Origin: Streptomyces noursei ATCC 11455
GTDB lineage: Bacteria; Actinomycetota; Actinomycetes; Streptomycetales; Streptomycetaceae
Direction: 5' to 3'
Assembly: GCF_001704275.1 (NCBI RefSeq)
Contig: NZ_CP011533.1
Coordinates: 5,580,001-5,644,000, forward strand
DNA: 64,000 nt
Part shown: piece by piece, positions 55,470-63,582 of the stretch
How the letters are laid out: each line of letters starts with the position of its first letter
Numbering within the stretch: the stretch's first letter is position 1
Notes under the pieces: model-generated
Seen by the model: only the letters and a program-made list of their open reading frames with translations
What the model was told of the DNA's origin: nothing
Databases searched by the model: none
Position numbers and translations under genes: made by a program

Positions 55470-55742
55470 CGGCCGGCACCTCCCCGTGCAGCGCGGGCGC
55501 GCCGCGGCTGTGAGGCCGGACGCGCTCGTGAAAGGGCAAGAACTCCTTCACCAGGTAGGTGCCCGTTCCTGGCTGCCGTGCAACGCGGCGGACCTCCGAT
55601 GGAGCCTTGCGCACGGGCTCGCGGGCCCGGGGCGCCGGTGGATCGGAGCCGGGGTCGATCGACCGGACGGCCCTTGGGCGACCAGGGCAATAGGCTGGCG
55701 GCACGGGCGCAGGAGAGCGTGCCCCCGACCGCGGAGACCACC

Positions 55743-57131
55743 GTGCAGTTTTACGATTCGATGATTGAGCTCGTCGGCAACACCCCGCTCGTGCGGCTCA
55801 ACAACGTCACTCAAGGGATCCAGGCAACCGTCCTGGTGAAGGTCGAGTACTTCAACCCCGGCGGATCGGTCAAGGACCGGATCGCGGTGCGGATGATCGA
55901 GGCCGCCGAGGAGTCGGGCGAGTTGCAGCCGGGCGGCACCATCGTGGAGCCGACTTCCGGCAACACGGGGGTGGGGCTCGCCATCGTGGCCCAGCAGAAG
56001 GGCTACAAGTGCATCTTCGTCTGCCCCGACAAGGTGTCGACGGACAAGATCAACGTGCTGCGGGCCTACGGCGCCGAGGTGGTGGTGTGCCCGACGGCCG
56101 TGGACCCCGAGCACCCCGACTCGTACTACAACGTCTCCGACCGGCTGGTGCGCGAGACGCCCGGTGCCTGGAAGCCCGACCAGTACAGCAACCCCAACAA
56201 CCCGCGCTCGCACTACGAGACCACCGGTCCGGAGCTGTGGGAGCAGACCGACGGGCGGATCAGCCACTTCGTGGCGGGCGTCGGCACCGGCGGCACCATC
56301 AGCGGCACCGGCCGCTATCTGAAGGACGTCAGTGACGGCAAGGTCAAGGTCGTCGGCGCCGACCCGGAGGGCTCCGTCTACAGCGGCGGCTCCGGCCGGC
56401 CGTACCTGATCGAGGGCGTCGGCGAGGACTTCTGGCCGACCGCCTACGACCGCACGGTCGCCGACGAGATCGTGGCGGTCTCCGACAAGGACGCCTTCCA
56501 GATGACCCGGCGGCTGGCCAAGGAGGAGGGGCTGCTGGTCGGCGGTTCCTGCGGGATGGCCGTGGTGGCCGGTCTGCGGGTCGCCGAGCGGCTCGGGCCG
56601 GACGACGTGATGGTCATCCTGCTCCCGGACAGCGGGCGCGGCTACCTCTCCAAGATCTTCAACGACGAGTGGATGGCCGACTACGGCTTCCTGGAGGAGG
56701 GCGGCACCGCGGCCCGGGTCGGCGAGGTCCTCCAGTACAAGGAGGGCGCGCTGCCCTCCCTCGTCCACATGCACCCGGAGGAGACCGTCGGCGAGGCGAT
56801 CGAGGTGCTGCGCGAGTACGGCGTCTCGCAGATGCCGATCGTCAAGCCGGGTGCCGGGCACCCCGACGTGATGGCCGCCGAGGTCGTCGGCTCGGTCGTC
56901 GAACGGGAGCTGCTGGACGCGCTGTTCACCCAGCGCGCCTCGCTCTCCGACCCGCTGGAGAAGCACATGTGCCCGCCGCTGCCGCAGGTCGGCTCCGGTG
57001 AGCCGGTCTCGGACCTGATGGCGGTGCTGGAGAACGCCGACGCGGCGATCGTCCTCGTCGAGGGCAAGCCCAAGGGCGTGGTGAGCCGTCAGGACCTGCT
57101 GGCGTACTTGGCGCGCGGGGTCGCCAAGTAG
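55743..57131 (+). CDS. cbs: Cystathionine beta-synthase
   Basis: 462 residues, GTG after GGAGA. The PLP fold-type II domain (1-~310) has Lys44 in NPGGSVKDR, PTSGNTGVGLA, and the phosphate-binding GVGTGGTISG. Two CBS domains fill the C-terminal third (LPSLVHMHPEETVGEAIEVL; EPVSDLMAVLENADAAIVLV). The presence of CBS domains distinguishes it from cysteine synthase. It condenses serine and homocysteine to cystathionine for reverse transsulfuration. Confidence 0.93.
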   Translation: MQFYDSMIELVGNTPLVRLNNVTQGIQATVLVKVEYFNPGGSVKDRIAVRMIEAAEESGELQPGGTIVEPTSGNTGVGLAIVAQQKGYKCIFVCPDKVSTDKINVLRAYGAEVVVCPTAVDPEHPDSYYNVSDRLVRETPGAWKPDQYSNPNNPRSHYETTGPELWEQTDGRISHFVAGVGTGGTISGTGRYLKDVSDGKVKVVGADPEGSVYSGGSGRPYLIEGVGEDFWPTAYDRTVADEIVAVSDKDAFQMTRRLAKEEGLLVGGSCGMAVVAGLRVAERLGPDDVMVILLPDSGRGYLSKIFNDEWMADYGFLEEGGTAARVGEVLQYKEGALPSLVHMHPEETVGEAIEVLREYGVSQMPIVKPGAGHPDVMAAEVVGSVVERELLDALFTQRASLSDPLEKHMCPPLPQVGSGEPVSDLMAVLENADAAIVLVEGKPKGVVSRQDLLAYLARGVAK

Positions 57132-57148
57132 GCACCGGGGGTCCGTCG

Positions 57149-57173
57149 CCGCCCGGGTGTCGCGCCCGGGCGG
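57149..57173 (+). terminator. cbs terminator
   Basis: CCGCCCGGG and its complement enclose TGTCGCG, 17 bases after the stop. Confidence 0.75.
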
Positions 57174-57359
57174 TGTCAAGTGTCCGTCAGGAAACGGTTC
57201 GTCGGCGCAAGGTGTACGTATGCGTCACGTGTCCGCAGCACGGACTTAACACTTCTCCGGCACATTGTTGTGCGGGCGATGCGGACTTCCGGAGCGGCTC
57301 CCGGACCTCCTCGATCGCCAGGATGCGACGACCGGCCCTGACCCGGCTCGCGTCTCGTG

Positions 57360-57414
57360 CGGGGACCGCCGTCGTCCCGCCCCCGGCTCCGGCCGGGGTG
57401 CGGCGGTCCCCGCG
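57360..57414. terminator. Two-tier hairpin between convergent cbs and membrane-protein genes
   Basis: Outer 13-bp arms 57360-57372 / 57402-57414 enclose an inner CCCCGGC-TCCG-GCCGGGG hairpin (57382-57399). 57174-57359 holds nothing else recognisable. Confidence 0.7.
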
Positions 57415-57500
57415 AAATTCTTCTCCGAGCCCCAAGTCCGCTCTCCCGGCCCTTCGGAGGCCGGACTTCCGGATGCCCCGTCGCCGGGCCTCCGGCCGGC

Positions 57501-57914
57501 TCAGTCCCAGTCGCCCTCGCGCCGCTCGGACTTGCCCGGCAGCACCGTCCGCCGCCCCAGGCCGTGCACGGCGTTGACCCCGACGATGCCGGCCCAGCAC
57601 AGCGCCAGGCCGATCAGTCCCGCGTTGGCCACGGCGATCGCGGACAGCGGGATGGCCAGCACCAACGAGACCACGGCGACCGCGAACCGCTGCCAGAACT
57701 CGTGGGGGACGCCCGACCTGCGGGGCGGCAGCGTCCCGCGCGCCACCTGCATCTGCTGCTCGGCCAATTGTCGGCGCACCCGCCGGTCGACGTTCGCGTC
57801 GAGCTTCTCCAAGAAGGACTCCACCAGCTCCGACTCGTACTCCGGCCCCAGCTCCTTGCGCGTCTGGAGGGTCGCGTCGAGTTCCTTCTTCAGCTCAGGG
57901 TCGTGTGTCGCCAT
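57501..57914 (-). CDS. Small two-TM membrane protein
   Basis: 137 residues from the ATG at 57914. A charged helical N-terminal half (DPELKKELDATLQTRKELGP; YESELVESFLEKLDANVDRR) is followed by two hydrophobic segments (RFAVAVVSLVLAIPLSAIAV; GLIGLALCWAGIVGVNAVHG) and a short basic tail. It resembles the integral membrane proteins of unknown function common in streptomycetes. It lies 41 bases downstream of the permease gene, possibly in the same transcript. Confidence 0.75.
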   Translation of the reverse strand: MATHDPELKKELDATLQTRKELGPEYESELVESFLEKLDANVDRRVRRQLAEQQMQVARGTLPPRRSGVPHEFWQRFAVAVVSLVLAIPLSAIAVANAGLIGLALCWAGIVGVNAVHGLGRRTVLPGKSERREGDWD

Positions 57915-57955
57915 ACCGTCGAGATTACGGCCGGGTCGGCGGCGGCGCGGTAGGG

Positions 57956-59392
57956 CTAGCCCCCCGATCCGACGGGGGCGGGCCCCTCGTGGGCCGCCGG
58001 CTCCACCAGGCGCGCGGTGTCCCGGCGGGCGGTGAGCCAGTACAGGGCGGCGGGCACCGCCAGGCCGACCAGCCAGGAGACGTCGGCGCCACCGAGCGGG
58101 GCGACCAGCGGGCCGGTGTAGAACGCCGTGGCCAGGAAGGGGAGTTGGGCGAGCACGCCGACGGCGTAGACGGTCAGGGCCCGGACGTTCCAGGCGCCGT
58201 ACCGGCCGGCGGGGTCGCTGAGCGCCGGGACGTCGTAGCGCTCCTTGGAGATCAGGTAGTAGTCGACCAGGTTGATCGCCGACCAGGGCGTGAAGAACGT
58301 CAGCAGGAAGAGCAGGAAGTCCTTGAAGGAGGCGAGGAAGGAGTCCTTGCCCAGCAGGGCGACGGCGGTGCCGGCCACCATGATCCCGGCGATGTACGCG
58401 GCCCGGCCGCGCGGCGAGAGGGCACGTCCTCCGCCGTCGGCGCCCGGCGCCCCCGGCCCGCGGAAGCCGGTGACGCTGGTGACCAGCGACATGAAGCCGC
58501 CGTAGGTGTTGAGGATGTTGATGGTGAGCTTGCCGAGGGCGATGACGAGGTAGAGGAACGAGGCGATCAGCCCGCTGCCGCCGAGTCCGACGACATAGCC
58601 GACCTCGTGGCCCACGAACGCGCCCGGGGCCGCGGCGGCGGCCAGCGCCCCGAAGGCCATCGACCACTGCGCGCCCAGCACGGAGCCGGCGAACGTCCAC
58701 CAGAAGGTCGCCCGGGTCGAGGTGTGCCGCGGCAGATAGCGCGAGTAGTCCGCCACGTACGGGCCGAACGCCAGCTGCCAGGACGCCGAGAGCGAGACCG
58801 CGAGCAGGAACACCGGCGCCCCGAAGCCGTGGTCGTGCAGCAGCGCGGCGAGGTCGGCGCGCTGCAGCAGCCGGACGCCGAGGTAGACGAAGGCCAGCGC
58901 GCAGACCAGGCCGGCGACCTTGCCGAGCAGGTGGACGAGGCGGTAGCCGACGGTCGCGGCGAGCGCGGTGACCGCGGCGAAGAGTACGATCCCGGCCGTC
59001 CCGCCGAGGTGCGTCAGCTCGCCCACCGCCTGCCCTGCGAGCACGCTGCCGCTGGCGAAGAAGCCGATGTACATCACGATGACCAGCGCCAGCGGCACCA
59101 CCGCCCCGCGCACCCCGAACTGCGCCCGCGAGGTGATCATCTGAGGCAGTCCGAGCCGCGGCCCCTGCGCGGAGTGCAGCGCCATCACCGCCCCGCCCGC
59201 GAGGTTGCCGAGCAGCAGTCCGATCAGTGCCCAGAAGGCGTTCGCCCCGAAGACCACGGCGAGCGCGCCGGTGACGACGGCGGTGATCTGGAGGTTGGCG
59301 CCCAGCCAGAGGGTGAACTGGTTGACCGCACTGCCGTGCCGTTCGTCGTCGGGGACGACATCGATCGAGCGTCGTTCCACCACGCCTGCCAT
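57956..59392 (-). CDS. NCS1-family purine/cytosine permease
   Basis: 478 residues with ~12 hydrophobic segments. The N-terminus (AVNQFTLWLGANLQITAVVT) and the GPRLGLPQMITSRAQFGVRG region are characteristic of cytosine-permease-type NCS1 proteins. Other marks are VADYSRYLPRHTS and TPWSAINLVDYYLISKERYD. It is a cation symporter for a nucleobase or related heterocycle; substrate not assignable. The ATG at 59392 follows GGGAGAGG. A perfect dyad 28 bases upstream suggests repressor control. Confidence 0.92.
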   Translation of the reverse strand: MAGVVERRSIDVVPDDERHGSAVNQFTLWLGANLQITAVVTGALAVVFGANAFWALIGLLLGNLAGGAVMALHSAQGPRLGLPQMITSRAQFGVRGAVVPLALVIVMYIGFFASGSVLAGQAVGELTHLGGTAGIVLFAAVTALAATVGYRLVHLLGKVAGLVCALAFVYLGVRLLQRADLAALLHDHGFGAPVFLLAVSLSASWQLAFGPYVADYSRYLPRHTSTRATFWWTFAGSVLGAQWSMAFGALAAAAAPGAFVGHEVGYVVGLGGSGLIASFLYLVIALGKLTINILNTYGGFMSLVTSVTGFRGPGAPGADGGGRALSPRGRAAYIAGIMVAGTAVALLGKDSFLASFKDFLLFLLTFFTPWSAINLVDYYLISKERYDVPALSDPAGRYGAWNVRALTVYAVGVLAQLPFLATAFYTGPLVAPLGGADVSWLVGLAVPAALYWLTARRDTARLVEPAAHEGPAPVGSGG

Positions 59393-59419
59393 GGGTGCCG
59401 CCTCTCCCGCCGTGCTGTG

Positions 59420-59435
59420 TGCATGAGTTCATGCA
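59420..59435. promoter_or_regulatory. TGCATGA-GT-TCATGCA dyad ahead of the NCS1 permease
   Basis: Perfect 7-bp arms with a 2-base centre, 28 bases upstream of the permease ATG. A GntR- or TetR-like operator is plausible. Confidence 0.55.
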
Positions 59436-59500
59436 GGATCAGGGGACGGTGAATGGAAGGTCAATAGGCGGGCGGTCGTTCGCTCCGCTCGCGGGCGTCC

Positions 59501-59809
59501 GCCGCGAAGCGCGGAGCCGTCCTGCACGAGGACCGGGCCCTCTCCATGCCGCCCCACTCGCTCCGGCTGCGGGGCCGCGCCGACGTGCCGGCGTTCCTGC
59601 GCGACCCGGGCCGCGGCTGCCACGACTCGCGCCCGGTGCCGCTGACGGCGAACGGGATGCCGGCCTTCGGGCAGTACCGCGCGGGCGGCGTGCCCTGGGC
59701 CCTCCAGGTCGTCGAGATCACCGACGGGCGGATCACCGGGCTCACCTCCTTCCTCGACACCGAGCGGCTCTTCCCGCTCTTCGGGCTGCCGCCGCGGGAC
59801 GAGGCGTAG
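59501..59809 (+). pseudogene. C-terminal remnant of an ECF sigma factor (SnoaL-like domain)
   Basis: The frame reads AVLHEDRALSMPPHSLRLRG, then MPAFGQYRAGGVPWALQVVE, ITDGRITGLTSFLDTERLFP and LFGLPP, and stops at 59809. This is the C-terminal SnoaL-like domain of ECF sigma factors of the SigX5-like type. The sigma-2 and sigma-4 DNA-binding regions are missing, and an in-frame TAG lies at 59465. An ATG at 59546 could give an 87-residue protein, but no ribosome-binding site precedes it. Confidence 0.65.
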
Positions 59810-59970
59810 GGCCGGGCCCGCCATCCCGCCGGGCCGTACGGCACCGGCCCGGGGGCGCGCCCGGGGCGGCGGCGCGGGGCGCGGGCGGACATTCCCCGCC
59901 GCGGGTGGCCGGAGACCGCCGCCACGCCCCCTCCCGCCCCACCCGGGACCGACGCCGGCCAGGAATTCCG

Positions 59971-59988
59971 TACAGTCGGTGGACCGAC
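59971..59988 (+). promoter_or_regulatory. Promoter element and dyad ahead of the RpiR gene
   Basis: TACAGT (59971-59976) could be a -10 box. It overlaps the perfect dyad GTCGGT-GG-ACCGAC (59975-59988), suited to autoregulation. Confidence 0.45.
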
Positions 59989-60023
59989 GTCAAGGCCCCC
60001 GACCGGGCCGGGAAGAAGAGGCC

Positions 60024-60941
60024 ATGAGCGGGGACGGGGACAACGGCGTCCGCACGGACGGGACGCAGCCGCCGGCGATGGGCGCGGCGGGGAGCACGGC
60101 GGTCGGCGCCACCGGCACCGCCGCCCGCCTCCAGCGGCTCTTCGAGGGGCACCGGCTGACGCCCACCCAGCGGCGGATCGCCCACTGCATGGTGCGGCGG
60201 GCCGCCGACGCGCCGTTCCTCTCCAGCGTCGAACTGGCCGAGCTGGCCGGCGTCAGCCAGCCCTCCGTCACCCGCTTCGCCGTCGCGCTCGGCTTCGACG
60301 GCTACCCGGCGCTCCGCCGCCATCTGCGGGACGTCGCGCCCGCCGGCAAGCCCGGCGCCTCCGGCGCGCACAACGAGTACCAGCAGGCCGTCCAGGCGGA
60401 GATCGACAACCTCCGTCACCTCGCCGATGCCCTCGCCGACCCCGGCCCGGTGACCGAGGCCGGCCGGCTCCTCGCCGCCTCCCGCCCGCTCCCGGTCCTC
60501 GGCCTGCGCGCCGCCACCGCCCAGGCCGCCGGTTTCGCGTACTTCGCCCGGAAGGTGCACCCGGACGTCCGCCTGCTGGACGAGGGCGGCACCATGCTCA
60601 CCGACCGGGTCGACGCCGCGGTCCACGCCGGCGCCAGCGCCCTCCTGTGCTTCGCCCTGCCCCGCCACCCCCGCGAGGTCATCGACGCCCTCGCCTACGC
60701 CCGCGCCGCCGGGCTCACCGTCGTCACCGTCGCCGACAGCGTCTTCGCCCCGGTCGCCCATCACACCGACCTGCTGCTGCCGGCCCCCGTCGGCACCGGC
60801 CTGGCCTTCGACACCGCCTGCGCCCCGATGCTGCTGGGGCGCGTCCTGCTGGAGGCGATGTGCGACGACCTCCCGGACGCCCAGGCCCGCCTGGAGGAGT
60901 TCGACGCCAAGGCGGCGGAACGCGGCCTGTTCGTGGAGTGA
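60024..60941 (+). CDS. MurR/RpiR family transcriptional regulator
   Basis: 305 residues, ATG after AAGAGG. The N-terminal ~45 residues are low complexity. The HTH_6 region has LTPTQRRIAHCMVRRAADAP and ELAELAGVSQPSVTRFAVAL. The C-terminal SIS domain (RPLPVLGLRAATAQAAGFAY; ALLCFALPRHPREVIDALAY) senses phosphorylated sugars or related ligands in this family. The target could be itself, the decarboxylase gene converging on it 24 bases away, or the permease. No sugar catabolic genes are near. Confidence 0.9.
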   Translation: MSGDGDNGVRTDGTQPPAMGAAGSTAVGATGTAARLQRLFEGHRLTPTQRRIAHCMVRRAADAPFLSSVELAELAGVSQPSVTRFAVALGFDGYPALRRHLRDVAPAGKPGASGAHNEYQQAVQAEIDNLRHLADALADPGPVTEAGRLLAASRPLPVLGLRAATAQAAGFAYFARKVHPDVRLLDEGGTMLTDRVDAAVHAGASALLCFALPRHPREVIDALAYARAAGLTVVTVADSVFAPVAHHTDLLLPAPVGTGLAFDTACAPMLLGRVLLEAMCDDLPDAQARLEEFDAKAAERGLFVE

Positions 60942-60965
60942 GCGCCGGCCGCGGGCCGCTGCCGC

Positions 60966-62300
60966 TCAGCCCAGCGCCAGGCTCCGCAGCTCGTTGGCGT
61001 GGTCGGCGCCGCTCTCCGCGGTGAGCTCCTCCAGCGTCTGCGGGGTGCGGACGGTGGCGAAGGCGAACGTGCCGTCGGGGGCCGGCGCGTAGCCGTAGAC
61101 GCCGGGGCGGGGGAGGGAGTTGTAGGCGAAGTGGGTGGAGAAGTAGTACGCGCCGGTGTCCAGCAGGGCGACGTGGTCGCCGGATTCCAGGCGGGGCAGC
61201 GGGCGGTTCTCGGCGACCAGGTCACCGGCGAAGCAGCACGGGCCGGCGATGTCCTGCGGCACCGGCGCCCCGGTCTTGGGGCGGCCGGCGGCGTCGTACG
61301 CCGCCACCCGGATCGGCCACGACGCGGGCGCGAAGACCGTGCGGGTGGCGACCTGCGCCCCGGCGTGGGTGAGGGCGATCGGCCGTCCGCCGGCCCACTT
61401 CGCGTACTCGACGCGGGCCAGCACCATGCCGTGCTTGGCCAGCAGCGACCGCCCGAATTCGGTGACCAGGCCGTACCGGCCGGAGAACAGCCCGGGGACG
61501 GCCGAGCGGAGCAGCGCGACGTACTCGCGGTAGGTGGGGGTGACGGCGTCCGAGGAGAAGTTGACGGGCAGGCCGCCGCCGATGTCGAGGGTGGTGATCC
61601 GGGGGCCGCCGGCCTGCTCGTTGATCTCCTCGGCGAGGTCGTAGAGCGCCCGGACGCCCTCCGCCATCCGCTCCAGCGGCATCCCCTGGGAGCCGACGTG
61701 GGCGTGCAGCCGGGTCAGCCACGGGCGGTCGAGGCAGGCCCGGACGATCCACTCGCGGGCGCCCGGGTCGCGCAGCGGGACACCGAACTTGGAGGTGTCG
61801 GTGGCGGTGCTCATCGCGCCGATGCTGCCGCCGCCGATCTGCGGGTTGACCCGCAGTCCGATCGGCGCGGTGGACGGGGCCGAGGCCATCATCCGGTCGA
61901 TGCGGGAGAGTTCCTCGTGGTTGTCGACGTTGACGGCGATGCCCAGGGCCAGCGCCTCGCGGAGCTCGGCGAGGGTCTTGGCGGGGGAGTCCAGGACGGT
62001 GTGCCGGGCCGGGATCCCGGCGGCCCGGGCCAGCGCCAGCTCGCCGGGACTGGCCACCTCGCAGCCGATCCCCTCCTGGGCCAGCAGCCGCAGTACGGGC
62101 ACGAGCGAGGCGGCCTTCACCGCGAAGGCATGCAGCACTTGGGTGCCGGGGGCGGTGAACTCCGTGAAGGCGGCGCGGAGTTCGGCGGCCGAGCGGCGGA
62201 TGCCGGCGACGTCGAGCAGCCCGGCCACCGGCTGACGGGGGCCGACCAGCCCCTGGGCGAGGGCCGCCTGAACGGCACGGTCTCGGTCGGTGAGGGTCAT
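60966..62300 (-). CDS. PLP-dependent decarboxylase, alanine-racemase fold (DapDC/ODC-like)
   Basis: 444 residues. The PLP lysine is in LHAFAVKAASLVPVLR. Other fold-type III marks are EVASPGELALARAAGIP, HAHVGSQG, LDIGGGLPVNFSSD and the C-terminal GPCCFAGDLVAENRPLP, corresponding to the CxSxD region of diaminopimelate decarboxylases. The acidic signature is altered (CCFAGD), so the substrate is probably not meso-DAP; it could be another amino acid in a specialised pathway. ATG at 62300 with a weak ribosome-binding site. It is a single gene with repeated CACAAGATC sequences upstream. Confidence 0.85.
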   Translation of the reverse strand: MTLTDRDRAVQAALAQGLVGPRQPVAGLLDVAGIRRSAAELRAAFTEFTAPGTQVLHAFAVKAASLVPVLRLLAQEGIGCEVASPGELALARAAGIPARHTVLDSPAKTLAELREALALGIAVNVDNHEELSRIDRMMASAPSTAPIGLRVNPQIGGGSIGAMSTATDTSKFGVPLRDPGAREWIVRACLDRPWLTRLHAHVGSQGMPLERMAEGVRALYDLAEEINEQAGGPRITTLDIGGGLPVNFSSDAVTPTYREYVALLRSAVPGLFSGRYGLVTEFGRSLLAKHGMVLARVEYAKWAGGRPIALTHAGAQVATRTVFAPASWPIRVAAYDAAGRPKTGAPVPQDIAGPCCFAGDLVAENRPLPRLESGDHVALLDTGAYYFSTHFAYNSLPRPGVYGYAPAPDGTFAFATVRTPQTLEELTAESGADHANELRSLALG

Positions 62301-62381
62301 GACTCAACTTCATCATCCGCCCGGGCCCCGCGCCACGGCCGACGTGGGTGGTCGGAGCCCATCCGGTGGCCATGTTGTGTC

Positions 62382-62418
62382 GATCTTGTGCCGCGATCTC
62401 GGCGGTGCGGATCTTGTG
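62382..62418. promoter_or_regulatory. Repeated CACAAGATC boxes upstream of the decarboxylase
   Basis: GATCTTGTG (62382-62390) recurs at 62410-62418, 28 bases apart, with TGTCGATC also repeated around them. They lie 80-120 bases ahead of the decarboxylase start. Possible activator or repressor sites. The rest of 62301-62540 has no gene. Confidence 0.4.
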
Positions 62419-62540
62419 TGTCGATCGTGGCGGTCCGGCCATGGCGGTGTTGATCATGAGGCGGGCCGGGGGTGCCGGCAGCCCCGTGGCCGGCGCTGCC
62501 GTTGCCCCGTGGCCGGCCCTGCTCGTGCCCCCCCGCACGA

Positions 62541-62585
62541 GCCTCGTCCCCACCCCGTGACGCGTGCACGGGGTGGGGACGAGGC
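62541..62585 (-). terminator. 19-bp terminator after the ABC-2 operon
   Basis: Perfect arms 62541-62559 and 62567-62585 around ACGCGTG, 28 bases beyond the permease stop. Confidence 0.85.
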
Positions 62586-62613
62586 GGGGTGAGGCGGGAG
62601 GCCCCCGGTGGGG

Positions 62614-63582
62614 TTACGCCACGGGGACGCCGCTCAGCTCGGCCTTGCCCTGGCGGGCGGTCAGGCGGGAGCCGGACTCCCGGCGGGTGGCGCGGCGCAG
62701 CAGCGGGACCGCCAGGAGGAAGCCCACGACGGCCCAGGCGGCCAGGACCAGGGCGACCGTCGGCAGCTGCCAGGAGCCGGCCAGCTCCGCGGCGCGGGCG
62801 GAGTCCGGCAGCAGCGCCGCACGCAGGCCCTGTGCCATCCAGCGCAGCGGGAAGACCGAGGCGATGTTCTGGACCACCGCCGGCATCTTGGATATCGGGA
62901 ACATCGCGCCCGAGGTGATCAGCAGGGCCATCGCGGGCAGCATGATCATCGCCAGTGCCTCGCGCGGATTGGGGAGCACCGCGCCGATCGCCGCGCCCAG
63001 CGGTACGACGGCGAGCAGACCGAGGGCGGTGACCCACAGCAGCGTCAGCCAGCCGGCCGGACTGTGCGGCAGCGGCCCGTTCACCAGCGCGGCGGCGGCG
63101 CCCAGCAGGACCACCAGGGTGGCCAGCGCCATGACCACGATCAGCAGCGACTTGGCGACGAGGTACGCGGGTATGCCGCCGGGGGTGGTCCGCAGCCGCA
63201 GCAGGGTGCCCTCCTCGCGCTCGGTCACCAGGATCTGCGGGAGGTTGATCAGGCCGATCTGGAACAGCAGATACGCGGAGAAACCGGCGAGCGTCAGGTG
63301 CGCCATCGGGATCTGGGTGCCGGGCACCTTGCCGTTGATGTAGCCGGCGAGCACCAGGGCCACCACGATGTTGGTCGCATAGCCGAAGAACTCCTTGCGG
63401 TTGCGCAGCAGATGACGCAGTTCGATGCCGCCGCGCCGCAGCCCTGCCTGCCAGGGGCGGAACCGGCCGGGCCGGGTCGTGCCCCCGCCGGTCGGGCGCG
63501 GGCCGCCGCCCGCCGTGCCGCGGTCCCGCTCCGTCGTGGCCGGGCCGCTGTCCGTCGCCGTCGTCATGTCCGTCCCCCTCAT
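62614..63582 (-). CDS. ABC-2 type transporter permease
   Basis: 322 residues. A ~50-residue hydrophilic N-terminus is followed by about six hydrophobic segments (FFGYATNIVVALVLAGYING; AHLTLAGFSAYLLFQIGLIN; LIVVMALATLVVLLGAAAAL; MIMLPAMALLITSGAMFPIS) and the ABC2 signature loop FPLRWMAQGLRA. The ATG at 63582 overlaps the ATPase stop (ATGA), so the genes are translationally coupled; an ATG 15 bases later also has a good ribosome-binding site. It exports a drug or lipid with the ATPase. Confidence 0.9.
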   Translation of the reverse strand: MRGTDMTTATDSGPATTERDRGTAGGGPRPTGGGTTRPGRFRPWQAGLRRGGIELRHLLRNRKEFFGYATNIVVALVLAGYINGKVPGTQIPMAHLTLAGFSAYLLFQIGLINLPQILVTEREEGTLLRLRTTPGGIPAYLVAKSLLIVVMALATLVVLLGAAAALVNGPLPHSPAGWLTLLWVTALGLLAVVPLGAAIGAVLPNPREALAMIMLPAMALLITSGAMFPISKMPAVVQNIASVFPLRWMAQGLRAALLPDSARAAELAGSWQLPTVALVLAAWAVVGFLLAVPLLRRATRRESGSRLTARQGKAELSGVPVA

